Origin: Lepas anatifera | Lineage: Eukaryota > Arthropoda > Thecostraca > Lepadidae | Length of the DNA stretch: 64,000 bases | Reading direction: 5' to 3' | Assembly: GCA_034440635.1 (NCBI GenBank) | Contig: JAOTON010001029.1 | Location: 124,001 to 188,000 of the forward strand | Shown here: piece after piece, positions 22,901-31,811 of the stretch | Layout of the letters: each line of letters starts with the position of its first letter | How positions within the stretch are numbered: the stretch's first letter is position 1 | Notes under the pieces: generated by a model | Told to the model about the DNA's origin: nothing | The model's database searches: none | The model's input: the letters and a program-made list of their open reading frames with translations, nothing else | Made by a program: the position numbers and the translations under genes

Positions 22901-22976
22901 TTTTCAGTTCATCGGTCTTTCTCGCCTCCTCTTCGCGCTTTCTCTTCCTCTTCTGGCTTCCGGAAAGATGTTTCAT
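17261..22976 (-). CDS. hAT-family transposase-like protein, ZMYM1-like, four exons
   Basis: Predicted exons on the minus strand are 22976-22870, 21808-21759, 21181-21068 and 19923-17261, all with GT...AG introns. The phases match exactly and give 977 residues plus stop. Order in the protein: a basic start (MKHLSGSQKRKRKR), a Pro/Ser-rich linker, five 34-residue repeats, a TTF-type zinc finger (Cys224, Cys227, His263, His269 in last-exon ORF numbering from the ATG at 19915; add 93 for the full protein), an RNase-H-like core with Asp390 (IADGTTD), Asp456 (CFDGASNM) and VHCLNH, TRW near 550, and the C-terminal hAT dimerisation region with Glu822 (SAATGERVFSALRHLK). The family cuts and pastes DNA in the nucleus, and some members are domesticated. 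No stop or frameshift interrupts it. A TAA three codons before the ATG fixes the start. Exons 1-3 are predictions; no transcript was available. Confidence 0.85.
19405..19905. repeat. 102-bp tandem repeat inside the hAT coding region
   Basis: Units begin at about 19411, 19513, 19615, 19717 and 19819, exactly 102 bp apart and nearly identical. On the coding strand each unit is 34 residues (TNYAAEAASVHSAHAERATG followed by PPSNAECAAETLL). The few differences (A/T, D/E, S/P) point to recent expansion. Because 102 is a multiple of three, other frames also stay open, which explains the 257-codon frame on the opposite strand and the 201-codon minus-strand frame. Confidence 0.97.
21068..21181 (-). 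other. predicted exon 3 of the hAT gene
   Basis: 114 bp between a polypyrimidine tract ending gtctgacag| and |gtgagt. The required phase is open for 37 codons; using the AG two bases further on would bring a stop, which decides the acceptor. Confidence 0.75.
21759..21808 (-). other. predicted exon 2 of the hAT gene
   Basis: 50 bp between ttccctcag| and |gtatgt. It completes the split codon from exon 1 and codes for a Pro/Ser-rich linker (RHPAPPGPSSSSTSDA). Very short, so supported mainly by phase and splice signals. Confidence 0.75.
21956..22116. mobile_element. hAT-type MITE in intron 1 (copy 1)
   Basis: The element is 21964-22108, starting cataggcgtaggaacg and ending with the near complement. 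Flanks are gcgtttgg (21956-21963) and gcgtctgg (22109-22116), one mismatch in 8. It shares its body with 22255-22393 ('cttaactattaaccctatgg'). Confidence 0.8.
22247..22401. mobile_element. hAT-type MITE in intron 1 (copy 2), perfect TSD
   Basis: 139 bp (22255-22393) with inverted ends cataggcgtagg and cctacgcctatg-type text (one mismatch), flanked on both sides by cttattca. Same family as 21964-22108 and, by its CATAGGCG ends, related to 31572-31803. It sits in the predicted first intron of the hAT gene. Confidence 0.92.
22402..22869. other. rest of intron 1 of the hAT gene
   Basis: No further element border was recognised. Ends at the GTAAGT donor of exon 1 (minus strand). Confidence 0.5.
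22870..22976 (-). other. predicted exon 1 of the hAT gene
   Basis: 107 bp, 35 codons plus two bases, ending gaagc|gtaagt, a strong donor. The peptide is very basic (MKHLSGSQKRKRKREEEARK), like the starts of ZMYM1-type hAT proteins. An in-frame TAA lies just upstream. Confidence 0.8.
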
Positions 22977-23075
22977 TTTTGCTTAAACCAAAATCATTAA
23001 CCAGGTATTAAGATACGCACCAACAAAAGGACCTGGGAAAATAAAGATAATAAGTGGATGTACAGTATTGCAGGA

Positions 23076-23357
23076 CAAAGGCCCAGGCGCGGATCCAGGA
23101 TCACCGATCGGGGGGGCACATTTCCGAGGGGGCGCTACTTTTGGCCCAGGGGCGCCTTTTTGGCCCAGGGGTCGCCATTTTTCAGATGGGCGCCAAATCC
23201 TATCGCGGGGCGCCGATTTTCGCATCCTGGGGGGGGTGGTTGCCGGAGTTTTTTTTTGCCTCGCAGACCTAGTGTAAAGCGAAATTTTAGGGGCACCATG
23301 TTCGATCGGAGGGGGGCACGTGCCCCCTTGCCCCCTGGATCCGCCTCTGCAAAGGTC
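23076..23357. mobile_element. hAT-type MITE family M2, upstream of the hAT gene
   Basis: 266 bp (23084-23349) beginning caggcgcggatccagg and ending ccctggatccgcctctg. Flanks are caaaggcc and caaaggtc, 7 of 8 identical. Family landmarks are 'gatcaccgatcggggggg', 'ttttggcccaggggcgcc' and 'tgcctcgcagacctagtgta'. It lies about 110 bp upstream of the hAT start codon. Confidence 0.85.
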
Positions 23358-23665
23358 AGGGTTAAAGCTGGACAGAAGCGGTATCAAATCGCTTCTACCG
23401 GATGATACGGAAACTCGATAGAAAGAAACAACAATAACTTTGTTATCAACAATCTTATGATTCAGAAAAAATATGTATATGTATTCTATGGAATATTCCA
23501 CTGTCGTCAGATTTCAGAAGCATGGAGCTGCCTTCGCTCTATGATAAACGATATGCAGAAGGGAGAAAAAGACAAAAATGAGCACCAAATATTAGTAATG
23601 AAGAGAAGCGAATCTTGACAAATACAAAAAGGTCATAAAGATCACCACAGGTCAACAAATGTCGT

Positions 23666-24165
23666 CTCTGGCAGATCCAGGAAGGCAAAGGAGGGCACTG
23701 CCCCGACCCCACTGACCCTCGGCGCCCCCTAAAAGGTCGATGGCACCCCCTGAAATGTCGCTTCCAACCAGGCGCGAATCTAGGATCGCCGATCGGGGGG
23801 CACATTGCCGAGGGGGCGCCACTTTTGGCCCAGGGGACGCCATTTTTGGCCCAGGGGCGCCAAATTTTATCGCTGGGGGCCGATATTCGCGTCCTGGGGG
23901 GAGCGGGAATTGTTTTGCCTCGCAGACCTAGTGTAAAGCGACATTTCAGGGGGCGCCATGACCTTTCAGGGGGCGCACGTGCTCCCCTTGCCCCCTGGAT
24001 CCACCTCTGCTTCCAACAATTCCCATGAACGCGAACATCGGCGCCCCCACGATACGATTTGGCGCCCACCTGATAAGTTTCGTGGCCCAAAAGTGGCCCC
24101 CTTGGTCCGGATGGCACCCCCCAGGCAATGTGCCCCATCGGTTGGAGATTCTGGATCATCCTATG
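23666..24165 (-). mobile_element. MITE family M2, outer copy of a nested pair
   Basis: The left end near ctctggcagatccagg and the right end ctggatcatcctatg bound a minus-oriented M2 copy that is split by another M2 copy at 23769-24009. Removing the inner element and one target copy leaves about 251 bp, the usual family length. No target duplication of its own survives, consistent with greater age. Confidence 0.75.
23761..24017 (+). mobile_element. MITE family M2, inner copy with perfect 8-bp TSD
   Basis: 241 bp (23769-24009) from caggcgcgaatctagg to cctggatccacctctg. cttccaac stands on both sides (23761-23768 and 24010-24017). The host of the insertion is an older M2 element in the opposite direction, which sets the order of events. 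Confidence 0.93.
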
Positions 24166-24289
24166 TGCATGCCCCTACCCCTAATTTTCAACATTCTCAA
24201 CTATTAACCCTCAGGGGGCATCGTTGACTTGAATAGGCGCGGTCCCAGGGAGGTCATCGGTGTTATGCCCCTCTCCCCCAAAAGGCCGA

Positions 24290-24600
24290 GGATTTTTTAA
24301 GAGGTAGTTAATACTAGGTCCGTCGAACAATTACATCTTCACCCCCTTTGTATACTTTTAGAGGTTGCGCGAGCACCCCTAAAAGTTTGAAAAGCACCCC
24401 TAAACTTCGAAAAGCACACCTATAACTTCCGGGATATTTCAACCGACTTACCGGCCAACCGGACCCAGATTTCGGTGAGCGGGGGGAGGGTGGTGAAGCG
24501 TGACACGACTCAACAAATCAAAGAAACTGTACGGTCCGGCTTGGAACAGGCACCCCTAAACTTTTCACAAAGTTAGGTACACCCCTGCATACTAGGAAGT
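24290..24600. repeat. short interspersed 'gcacccctaaa' repeats
   Basis: 'gcacccctaaaagtttgaaaa', 'gcacccctaaacttcgaaaa', 'gcacacctataacttc' and later 'gcacccctaaacttttcac' recur. Possibly a small element with ends near 'atactagg' on both sides (about 24310 and 24590); not resolved. Confidence 0.4.
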
Positions 24601-25047
24601 GTCTAAATTGATACTGACTTCGCAGGGCGCTATGGCAATGTACCTAAGTATTTTGTCCAACTGTAACAAAAATTGCTTTCCGTGTGAAATTATTCCAATG
24701 GATCCTTTGGTCTTTTTCAACAATATTCAAAAAGAGCGCAGCCTCCTCACCGCAGCCGCTACCATGGAGGAAATCTCTATGGCCGCTACCGCTCCATTCA
24801 TTCATTCATTCCATTCTCACCCAACAATAACAAACAACAGCTGACTATACCCAAGGTCTTTAAATAATTTCGTCGAAAATAAGCGGTAGCAGCTCATCAA
24901 CCGAGGCCAGGACTGAGTTTCTGTGCAACATCGACCAGGAGGATAGTCAAAAAGAATTAAAAAAGTAGCCAGTAATGTGGGTTGTTTGTGTTTTCAGTCA
25001 TTCTTCTAATGATGAGCATTGAGCATTCATAGCAGAAATCAGGCAAG

Positions 25048-25213
25048 CAGTGGCGGATGTGCCCCGGTGTTTAGGGTGGGCAAACAGGCAATCATCACTC
25101 GTGAAAAACTGCTCGTAAAAAACATCATGCTTCTTCAGAAAATACACATGAAAAATAGGTTGGTCGGGAGAATACTTTCTGCCCCGATCCTTCCATCTCT
25201 GGATTCGCCACTG
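25048..25213. mobile_element. hAT-type MITE, 166 bp
   Basis: Starts cagtggcggatgtgcc and ends ctggattcgccactg, clear inverted ends. An 11-bp direct repeat, tgagcattgag, occurs at 25013-25023 and 25214-25224, but the left one is 24 bp away from the terminus, so the left border has probably been altered since insertion. Confidence 0.7.
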
Positions 25214-25254
25214 TGAGCATTGAGATCTTTGAATGGATCCTTATACGAAAGTTT

Positions 25255-28200
25255 ATTGGACCAGGACCTCCAGGCGAGGAGCTGGAGAAAAGGAGAGCTG
25301 ATGGTTCCCTGTGGGAGTCTGGTGGGGGTCAGGGAAAATAATATGTTGGTGGTTCCCCAGCCAGGGAGTTAATGGGCCTCAGGCTTGAGATTGGTGGGAC
25401 ACGCAGACTGGTGCTTGTCGAGGCCCAATCAGCATCAGATGTAAAGCTAATGGACCCCAGTCAAGAAGCTAATTTGGTCCCTAGCCTAGAAGCTTGCTCG
25501 GCCTCCGGTCGAGAACCTGCTGGGGGCCACCTACGAAGTTTATGGCCCGAAGAGAGAAACTACTGGGGCTCCATTAGGAATATCGTAGGACCCGAAGCGG
25601 GAAGCTTGTGGGCTCCATAGACGGTAAGCTCATGGTGCACTTAGCCTGGAAGCGTGAGGGGCCCCCAGAAGGAATTTTGATGGGTCCAAAGCGGGAGTAT
25701 GGTGGGACCCCACCTACGAAGCTTATGGGCCCCCAGAAGAAATCTGGTGGGGCACCAGTGGGAATATCACAAGGGACCCCCATCGGGAAACTGGTGGGCC
25801 CACATCCATAAAGTATATGGCCCCTGAAGCAGAGGGAATCTGGCAGGGCCCCAGTGGGAATGTCGTGGGCCCCATCCGGAAATTGGTGGGGTACCTACCA
25901 TCCACAAGTCTTTGGGTCCCAGAAGGAATCTGGTGTGGGCCCCATCTGAGGCCCCATCCACGAAGTCCTTGGGCCCCTATCGGGGAGACTGGTGGGCCCG
26001 ACCCCCAGAACATTTATGGAACCCCAGAGGGAATATAGTAGAGCCCCTGTGAGAATGTCGTGGGCCCCATCGGAAAATTGGTGGGCCCCATCCACGAAGT
26101 CTTTGCGCCCCCAGCACTGGCGGATTCAGGGGGGCGGGGGCAAAATAGGCATTTGCCCCCCAAACCGCCCGATTTTTGCCGATTTTTTGCCGGTTTTCTT
26201 TAAAAACCATATGTTTTTCCCGATTTTAGGTCCCTTTGCCCCCCAAACCGTCGGCCTGCATCCGCCCCTGGCCCCCAGAGGGAATCTGCTGTGCCCCCAT
26301 GGGAATGTCGTGCTCCCATCGCGCAGGAAACTGGTAGTGCCCCACGCACAAGATGTATGAGTGGGGGCCCCGTAGGAATTTCGTGGGCCCTTCTCGGGTA
26401 AATGGTGGTACCCCATGCACAAAATGTATAATTTTGGATGGGCCCTCTGTAGGAATGTCGTGGGCCCCCATCGGAGCTAGTGGGCACATCCACGAAGTCT
26501 TTGGGCTCATATCGGGGAACCGATGGGCCCCCACCCATACAATTTATGGGCATAGAGGAAACTGGTGGTCCTTACATTTATGGGCCCCCAGAGAGGGAAT
26601 CTGGTAAAGCTTCAGTGGGAATGTCGTGGGCCCCATCGGGAAATTGGTGGGCCGCATCCACGAAGTCTGGGCCCCGAAAGGGAATCTGGTGGGCCCCCGT
26701 GGGGACATCGTGGGTCCCCATGGGGTAACTGGTGGGCCCCCTAGGGATATCGTGGGCCCCCATTGGGAAACTGGTGGGCTGCACTCACAAAATGTATTAT
26801 TTTGGGTGCGGGCCCCAGTAGGGGAATGTTTTGGGCCCCCATCGGGAAACTGGTGGGGCCAAATCCACGAAGTCTTTGGCCCCCAGAGGGTATCTGGTGG
26901 GGTCCCCGTGGGAATGTCGTGGGCTCCATCGGAAAATTGATGGGCCCCGTGCACAAAATGGATGTATAATGGTGGGGCCCCACTCACGAAACATATGATT
27001 TTGGGTGGGGCCCCGTAGGAATATCGTGGGCCCCCATTGGAAAACTGGTGTGGCCCCATCCACGAAGTCTCTGGGCCCCCGGAGGAATCTGGTTGGCCCA
27101 CGTGGGAATGACGTGGGCCCCATTGCAGAGCTGGTGGGCCCACACAGGGAGCTTATGGGCCCCCAGAGGGAATCTGGTGGGACCCCAGTGGGAATATAAT
27201 GGGCCCCCCGTTGGGAATGGTGGGCCCATACCCATGAAATTCATGGGTTCCAGAGGAAATCTGGTAGGGCCCCAGTGGAAATTTATCGAGTCCCATCGGG
27301 AAACTGGCGGGCCCCATCCACGAATTTGATGGGCCCCAGAGGGAATCTGGTGGGGCCCCGTGGGAATGTCGCGGGCCCCCATCGGAAAACTAGTGGGCCC
27401 CACGCACAAAATCTATGGGCCTCAAAGGTAATCTGGTAGGGCCCCAGTGAAAATTTCTCGGGTCCCATCGGGAAACTGGCGGGACCCATCCACGAATTTG
27501 ATGGGCCCCAGAGGGAATCTGGTGGGGCCCCGTGGGAATGTCGGGGGCCCCATCGGGGAAACTGGTGGGGCCCAATCCACGAAGTCTTTGGGCCCCCAGA
27601 GGGAATCAGGTAGGCCGCCGTGGGAATTTCGTGGGCCCCATCGGAAAATTGATGGGCCCTGTGCACAAAATTGATGTATGGTGGTGGGGCCCCATAGGAA
27701 TGTCTTGGGCCCCATCGCAGAACTGGTGGGGCCCACACAGGGGAACTTATGGGCCCCCATAGGGAATCTGGTGGGCCCCGTGGAAATATCGTAGGCTCCG
27801 TCGGGAAACTGGTGGGCCCCACACACGAAAAATATGATTTTGGGTGGGGCCCCCGTAGGAATATCGTGGGCCCCCATCGGAAAACTGTGGGCCCCATCCA
27901 CGAAATCTTTGGGCCCCCGGAGGGAATCTGGTTGGGCCCCCGTGGGAATGTCGTGGGCCCCATCGCAGAGCTGGTGGGCCCACACAGGGAGTTTATGGGC
28001 CCCCAGAGGGAATCTGGTGGGACCCCAGTGGGAATATAATGGGCCCCCGTTGGGAAACTGGTGGGCCCCTACCCATGAAATTCATGGGTTCGAGAGGAAA
28101 TCTGGTAGGGCTCCAGTGGAAATTTCTCGGGTCCCATCGGGAAACTGGCGGGCCCCATCCACGAATTTGATGGGCCCCAGAGGGGAATATGGTGGGGCCC

Positions 28201-28300
28201 CGTGGGAATGTCGCGGGCCCCCATCGGGAAACTGGTGGGCCCCACGCACAAAATTTATGGGCCTCAAAGGTAATCTGGTAGGGCCCAGTGGGAAAGTCAG
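25255..28300. repeat. GGGCCC minisatellite, array 2, with higher-order structure
   Basis: Roughly 30-bp units of the type 'gggcccccatcgggaaactg' or 'gggccccagagggaatctgg' fill about 3 kb. A higher-order repeat is visible: the 450-bp block starting at 26999 ('ttttgggtggggcccc') returns at 27839, an offset of 840 bp, and 'tcaaaggtaatctggtaggg' at 27421 returns at 27421+842. A MITE interrupts the array at 26115-26270. Long open frames on both strands reflect the unit length being near a multiple of three and are not genes. Confidence 0.93.
26107..26278. mobile_element. hAT-type MITE inserted in the GGGCCC array, perfect TSD
   Basis: 156 bp (26115-26270) beginning cactggcggattcagg and ending catccgcccctg, flanked by gcccccag on both sides. 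The target copy is the satellite's own sequence. The inside is 'cgatttttgccgattttttg' with C-runs near each end. Confidence 0.92.
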
Positions 28301-28329
28301 CGAGAAAGGCTCGATATTATCGGGTATTT

Positions 28330-28423
28330 GCAAAGGGCCAGATATGTGCGCCAAGCCGCTGGGCCCCCTTCCAAAAATTTTGGGGGGCAGCTGCCCCCCT
28401 GCCCCCCTTATCCGCCGCCACTG
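28330..28423. mobile_element. hAT-type MITE remnant at the edge of array 2
   Basis: The right end ttatccgccgccactg matches the shared terminus, preceded by an inverted pair of G- and C-runs around 'gcagctgc'. The left end was not found. Confidence 0.5.
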
Positions 28424-29160
28424 TGTGAGTCTGAATATAAGCCTCATTGATCAACTGATATCTGTTGATTTTTAAAAGTAGATGAATTTTGCATTGCGTA
28501 GCCGAGGAGCATGATTATAAATTGGTAAGATGTTTCATGGCTTTGCCTCTCGAATTCTTGATGCATAATGGAGCCTGTGACCACACTGTGATCACATATT
28601 CGGGCACAGCCCCTCGTCAGAATCCTCATAATACAATAAGCGAAAACTTGTGGTCATAGTGTGACCAAGGCTTGAAATTTAGATCTGATATGAAACTCGA
28701 ATGCTGGAATAAAGTAGTTTAGTACTGGAATATTCGGATATTGGAACTCGATTCGAGGTTATCCTAGCATTCTGACTAAACATGTATGTTTTCACCTATT
28801 ATATAATGAGAATTGTGGTGAAGGGATGTACCTGAATATTTATCAGTGTGTTAGCCCCATTTTGCAACCATGATTCGAGGAGGCTGGTCATGAAACATCT
28901 TATCAACGTAGACAATCCAATGAACGATCTAATAAAAATAACAGTTAATATAATATTTTATATAATAATATGATTTTATATGAAGTGCTTCTGCGATTGT
29001 TTGTTCTATTATAAAAAGGACCATTTCTAAATTCCGAAGTATTAAAAATAAAAAGCTTATCATTTTCATAAACAAATGTCATCCATGAGGCCAGCAGCTT
29101 GCTTGTCTTAAAGCCGCAATGAGTCTTCTTAGGCTTAGACTCCGTCACTACCAATGTTTA
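28424..29160. other. AT-rich non-coding stretch
   Basis: No coding region or clear element border. Short AT runs near 28930-28980. Confidence 0.5.
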
Positions 29161-29167
29161 GATTAAT

Positions 29168-29380
29168 TGTAGAATCCTTTTTATTTAATACGAACTGTTC
29201 CAGGCTAGAATTTTGAGGTATATTTTCGTGATGCGCCCGGATCAGAAACTAACTCGAATTGAAGTAAAAAACAATGTATTCTTAAATCTTGTATATCTAT
29301 ATACAACAAATTGGAAAGAGCTACCACCACGGACAGAGAAGTGAGGTGGCCAGTCCATCTCCAACCTACAACATACAACA
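29168..29380 (-). mobile_element. possible 3' LTR of a decayed LTR retrotransposon
   Basis: On the minus strand a purine tract (caggggga) is followed by TGTTGTATG, as at the start of an LTR. About 210 bp later AATAAA precedes a TACA that could be the LTR end. There is no second LTR and no recognisable pol next to it, so this rests on short signals only. Confidence 0.25.
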
Positions 29381-29609
29381 AATTTTCCCCCTGAAACAAA
29401 AAGTGATCAGGTTTGGGTTCGTGGTGCGTTCCACACTTGGTGGTTGCACATATTTTTGTTAGTTCATCCAGGGATCGTGGTGGCTGCTCTTTGGTTCCCA
29501 AGTTCTGACGCATATCAAGAGTTATTCTTCCTTATCACATTCAGCTATTCTCCGGTTCTCTAGACTACGTGTTTGTATATTCTCCGGGGCCCAAAGCATT
29601 AAAATTATT

Positions 29610-29848
29610 TCAAAGATTTAGATGTGGACGGACACATTTAATCTGATTGATTGATTGAGTGTTCCGACCATACGGGGGGGTGGCGCCCTGCAGGCGCCCC
29701 AACCGCCGCAGGAACATCGCCAGCCGTCGCGGGTCCGCCAGCGCCTCCCGGATGGGCGGGTCGTCCCGTCCAAATATGTCCCAGCGCAGGTCAGTGCACG
29801 CAGGGCACTGGGTCAGAAGGTGGTGGAGGGTCTCGTCCTCCACCGGGG
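29610..29848 (-). pseudogene. 3' end of a non-LTR retrotransposon reverse-transcriptase ORF
   Basis: The minus-strand peptide (DETLHHLLTQCPACTDLRWD, then IFGRDDPPIREALADPRRLA) looks like the extreme C-terminus of a LINE RT protein, with the typical HxxxxCP zinc-knuckle-like motif and the acidic 'ALADP' tail. The DNA ends in a (TCAA)n-type tail at 29644-29658, as 3' LINE tails do. Everything upstream is missing: at about 29848 the sequence changes abruptly to a broken piggyBac-like MITE. It differs from the LINE at 45.9-48.9 kb. Confidence 0.65.
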
Positions 29849-30201
29849 CTCTGAGCCACCTTCGCTTTGACGGGGGGGCGGGTACCCCCCTAAAATCTCG
29901 AGAACCACGGTAGGTAGTGAAAAATGGTACACGGCGTTGGGTAGCCCATACGCTTCTCTATTTTAACCATTTTGTCAGGTCACTTTAATCGGATGAGTTC
30001 ACTTTGTTCCGACTTATGTTATCTTAAACTTTTTTTGGGGTCAGGTCACTTGACCTGTACTGGTGACCCGACCTGAGATGACCTAATCTTAAAATTTTGA
30101 CAAAAGTTGTAAAAATGATGAGAGAATGTATGCCATATTCTATCCGGAAAACCAGACAGGGGAGGGGGTGGGTACCCTCCTCCCTTAAATGCGCGTGTTA
30201 A
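29849..30201 (-). mobile_element. piggyBac-like MITE, copy 3, truncated and inverted
   Basis: Reverse-oriented relative of the copies at 6656 and 33372, internally deleted. One end keeps gcgcgtg|TTAA (30198-30201). The other end stops after the inner 'ctgagccaccttcgc' block, so the outer terminus and its TTAA are lost. It contains the ggtcaggtcacttgacctg segment of the family. Confidence 0.75.
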
Positions 30202-30579
30202 AACGATTAATTAATCTCGAGACACATTAATCTCGGGATTAACACATTTAATCTCAAAGAGCCACCCTTGTTTTTATTGGGTCGGTTTCTGGTCCCTGGT
30301 TTGCACCAAAACGGGTCAGGCTTCAAGAATGGCCTTCAGCAAAGTACACAAAAGACATTTTCGAATGGCAAACAGCATGTCCCGGTGATAAAAAACAGAG
30401 GAAATGGTCTCCAACAAAGGTAAATCCGACGGACTGAGAATCATTGGAGGGAGCTGGAGACAAGCCGGTCCCAATTTGGTACGCCCGTCAGATTAGAAAA
30501 ATATTTGGGGCTAATATTCCCCTTCCCTCAACTACCCAGACGGAGGGATAACTAGAAGAAATTGTCCTTATAATAGCTT

Positions 30580-30832
30580 CTTCATCCCATAGGAGGATCC
30601 AGGAGGGCAAAGGCGGCACGTGTCCCCCTCTCTGATAGACTCTCGGTGAACCCTAAAATGTCGCGTCCCATCCCCTCCCCCAGGATGCGAAAATCGGCGC
30701 ACACCGATAGGATTTAGCATCCATCTGAAAGGTTTTGCCGGTCAAAAATGGCGCCCCCTCTGCTCCGGATGGTGCCCTCCCCGGAAGTTATCCCCCCCGA
30801 TTGGCAATTATGGATCTGACTATGCTTCATCC
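30580..30832 (-). mobile_element. MITE family M2 copy with perfect 8-bp TSD
   Basis: 237 bp (30588-30824) from cataggaggatccagg to atggatctgactatg, flanked by cttcatcc at 30580-30587 and 30825-30832. Internal landmarks on this strand include 'ggatgcgaaaatcggcg' and 'tggcgccccctctgctccgg'. Its CATAG end links the M2 and CATAGGCG groups. Confidence 0.92.
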
Positions 30833-30849
30833 ATTAGTACGCATGAACA

Positions 30850-30985
30850 ATCAAGAAGAAAATCAGAAAAATTGTTTTTACAGTAAAAACTGGCACTACC
30901 TAGATTCGAACCCGTATTACCTGTGTGATAGTTCGGAATGGAGGCCACTATACCAGTCCCGCTGTACGACACCTGGCCGAGTTAC
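30850..30985 (-). repeat. tRNA-derived SINE
   Basis: On the minus strand an A-box-like TGGTATAGTGG (30945-30955) is followed about 40 bp later by a B box, GGGTTCGAATC (30903-30913), the internal RNA polymerase III promoter layout. The tRNA-like part cannot fold into an intact acceptor stem by eye, and a non-tRNA tail follows, so a SINE is more likely than a gene. Confidence 0.6.
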
Positions 30986-31199
30986 TTTCCTGATTAGTTT
31001 TCTAAAGCCGAATGTTTTGGACAAATTAATGTAATTTGCGTATTTTGAGGCTTAGTAGAAATAAATTGAATACTAATACAATATAAAAACATTTTCTACG
31101 GCAAAAAATCATTTCTAGAACTTAAAACGTTTATTGATAGAATAGAGGTGAAGAGCAGGTTACAGCCTATTATTGATATTGTTAACAAATTTGAATAAT

Positions 31200-31560
31200 T
31201 GTTGAGTGACCTCCCAAAATTTAGCAGAAGATAAAGAAATGATTGACAGTACCAGAATCAGGATTTTTCAAATATTAAGAAACCACAATAAAAATATTTG
31301 CGACAATGTCCCTTTAACCCACGGCCTTTGGTCTGTGACCTGGAACTTGAATTCAGTAACCTCAGCTGTAACATCAAAACATTATACACGTACCTATTGC
31401 CAGGGAACGTCATGTGACCGTAAGCTCTGGGATCAACAATTGCGATAATGTTTATATGACCTTGGTCTGTGACCTATGATCTAGTGAAGTGATCTTAACA
31501 TACAACCCTGATGATACTATGTTTTCATCGCACAGCTAGGTCTGCAATGCATTTGAACTG
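31200..31560. repeat. TGACCT-containing stretch, nothing else recognised
   Basis: Contains 'ggtctgtgacctggaac' and 'ccttggtctgtgacctatg', weakly repeated. No borders found. Confidence 0.35.
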
Positions 31561-31563
31561 GTG

Positions 31564-31811
31564 TGACCGCACATAGGCGTCGCAAAAGGGAGGCCAGGGG
31601 GGCCTGCCCCCCACACTTTTTGGCCCAAAAATTTCCTTATCTCAGTCAACATGGGAGAAAACCTGAAATTTGCATAAACAGCCGCTGCAGAAGGCAACGA
31701 GGAGCCCAAATTTGAACAGTTTTTGGTCCTATCATGGAACGGTTTTTGTCAGCATCATGTTGAAGCTTGACTGCCCCCCCTTTTTCCGGCGGCGATGCTT
31801 ATGTGACCGCA
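31564..31811. mobile_element. hAT-type MITE, 232 bp, perfect 8-bp TSD
   Basis: 31572-31803 begins cataggcgtcgcaaaaggga and ends ccggcggcgatgcttatg, inverted ends with few mismatches, flanked by tgaccgca on both sides. Confidence 0.92.

Noticed and set aside
25817..28475. Many open frames of up to 226 codons on both strands, rich in Gly, Pro, Trp and Arg.
   Set aside because: They lie in the GGGCCC minisatellite, change frame freely and overlap on both strands; they are products of repetition.
30903..30955. A true tRNA gene on the minus strand.
   Set aside because: A and B boxes are present but I cannot form an acceptor stem or a clean anticodon stem, and a SINE-like tail follows.
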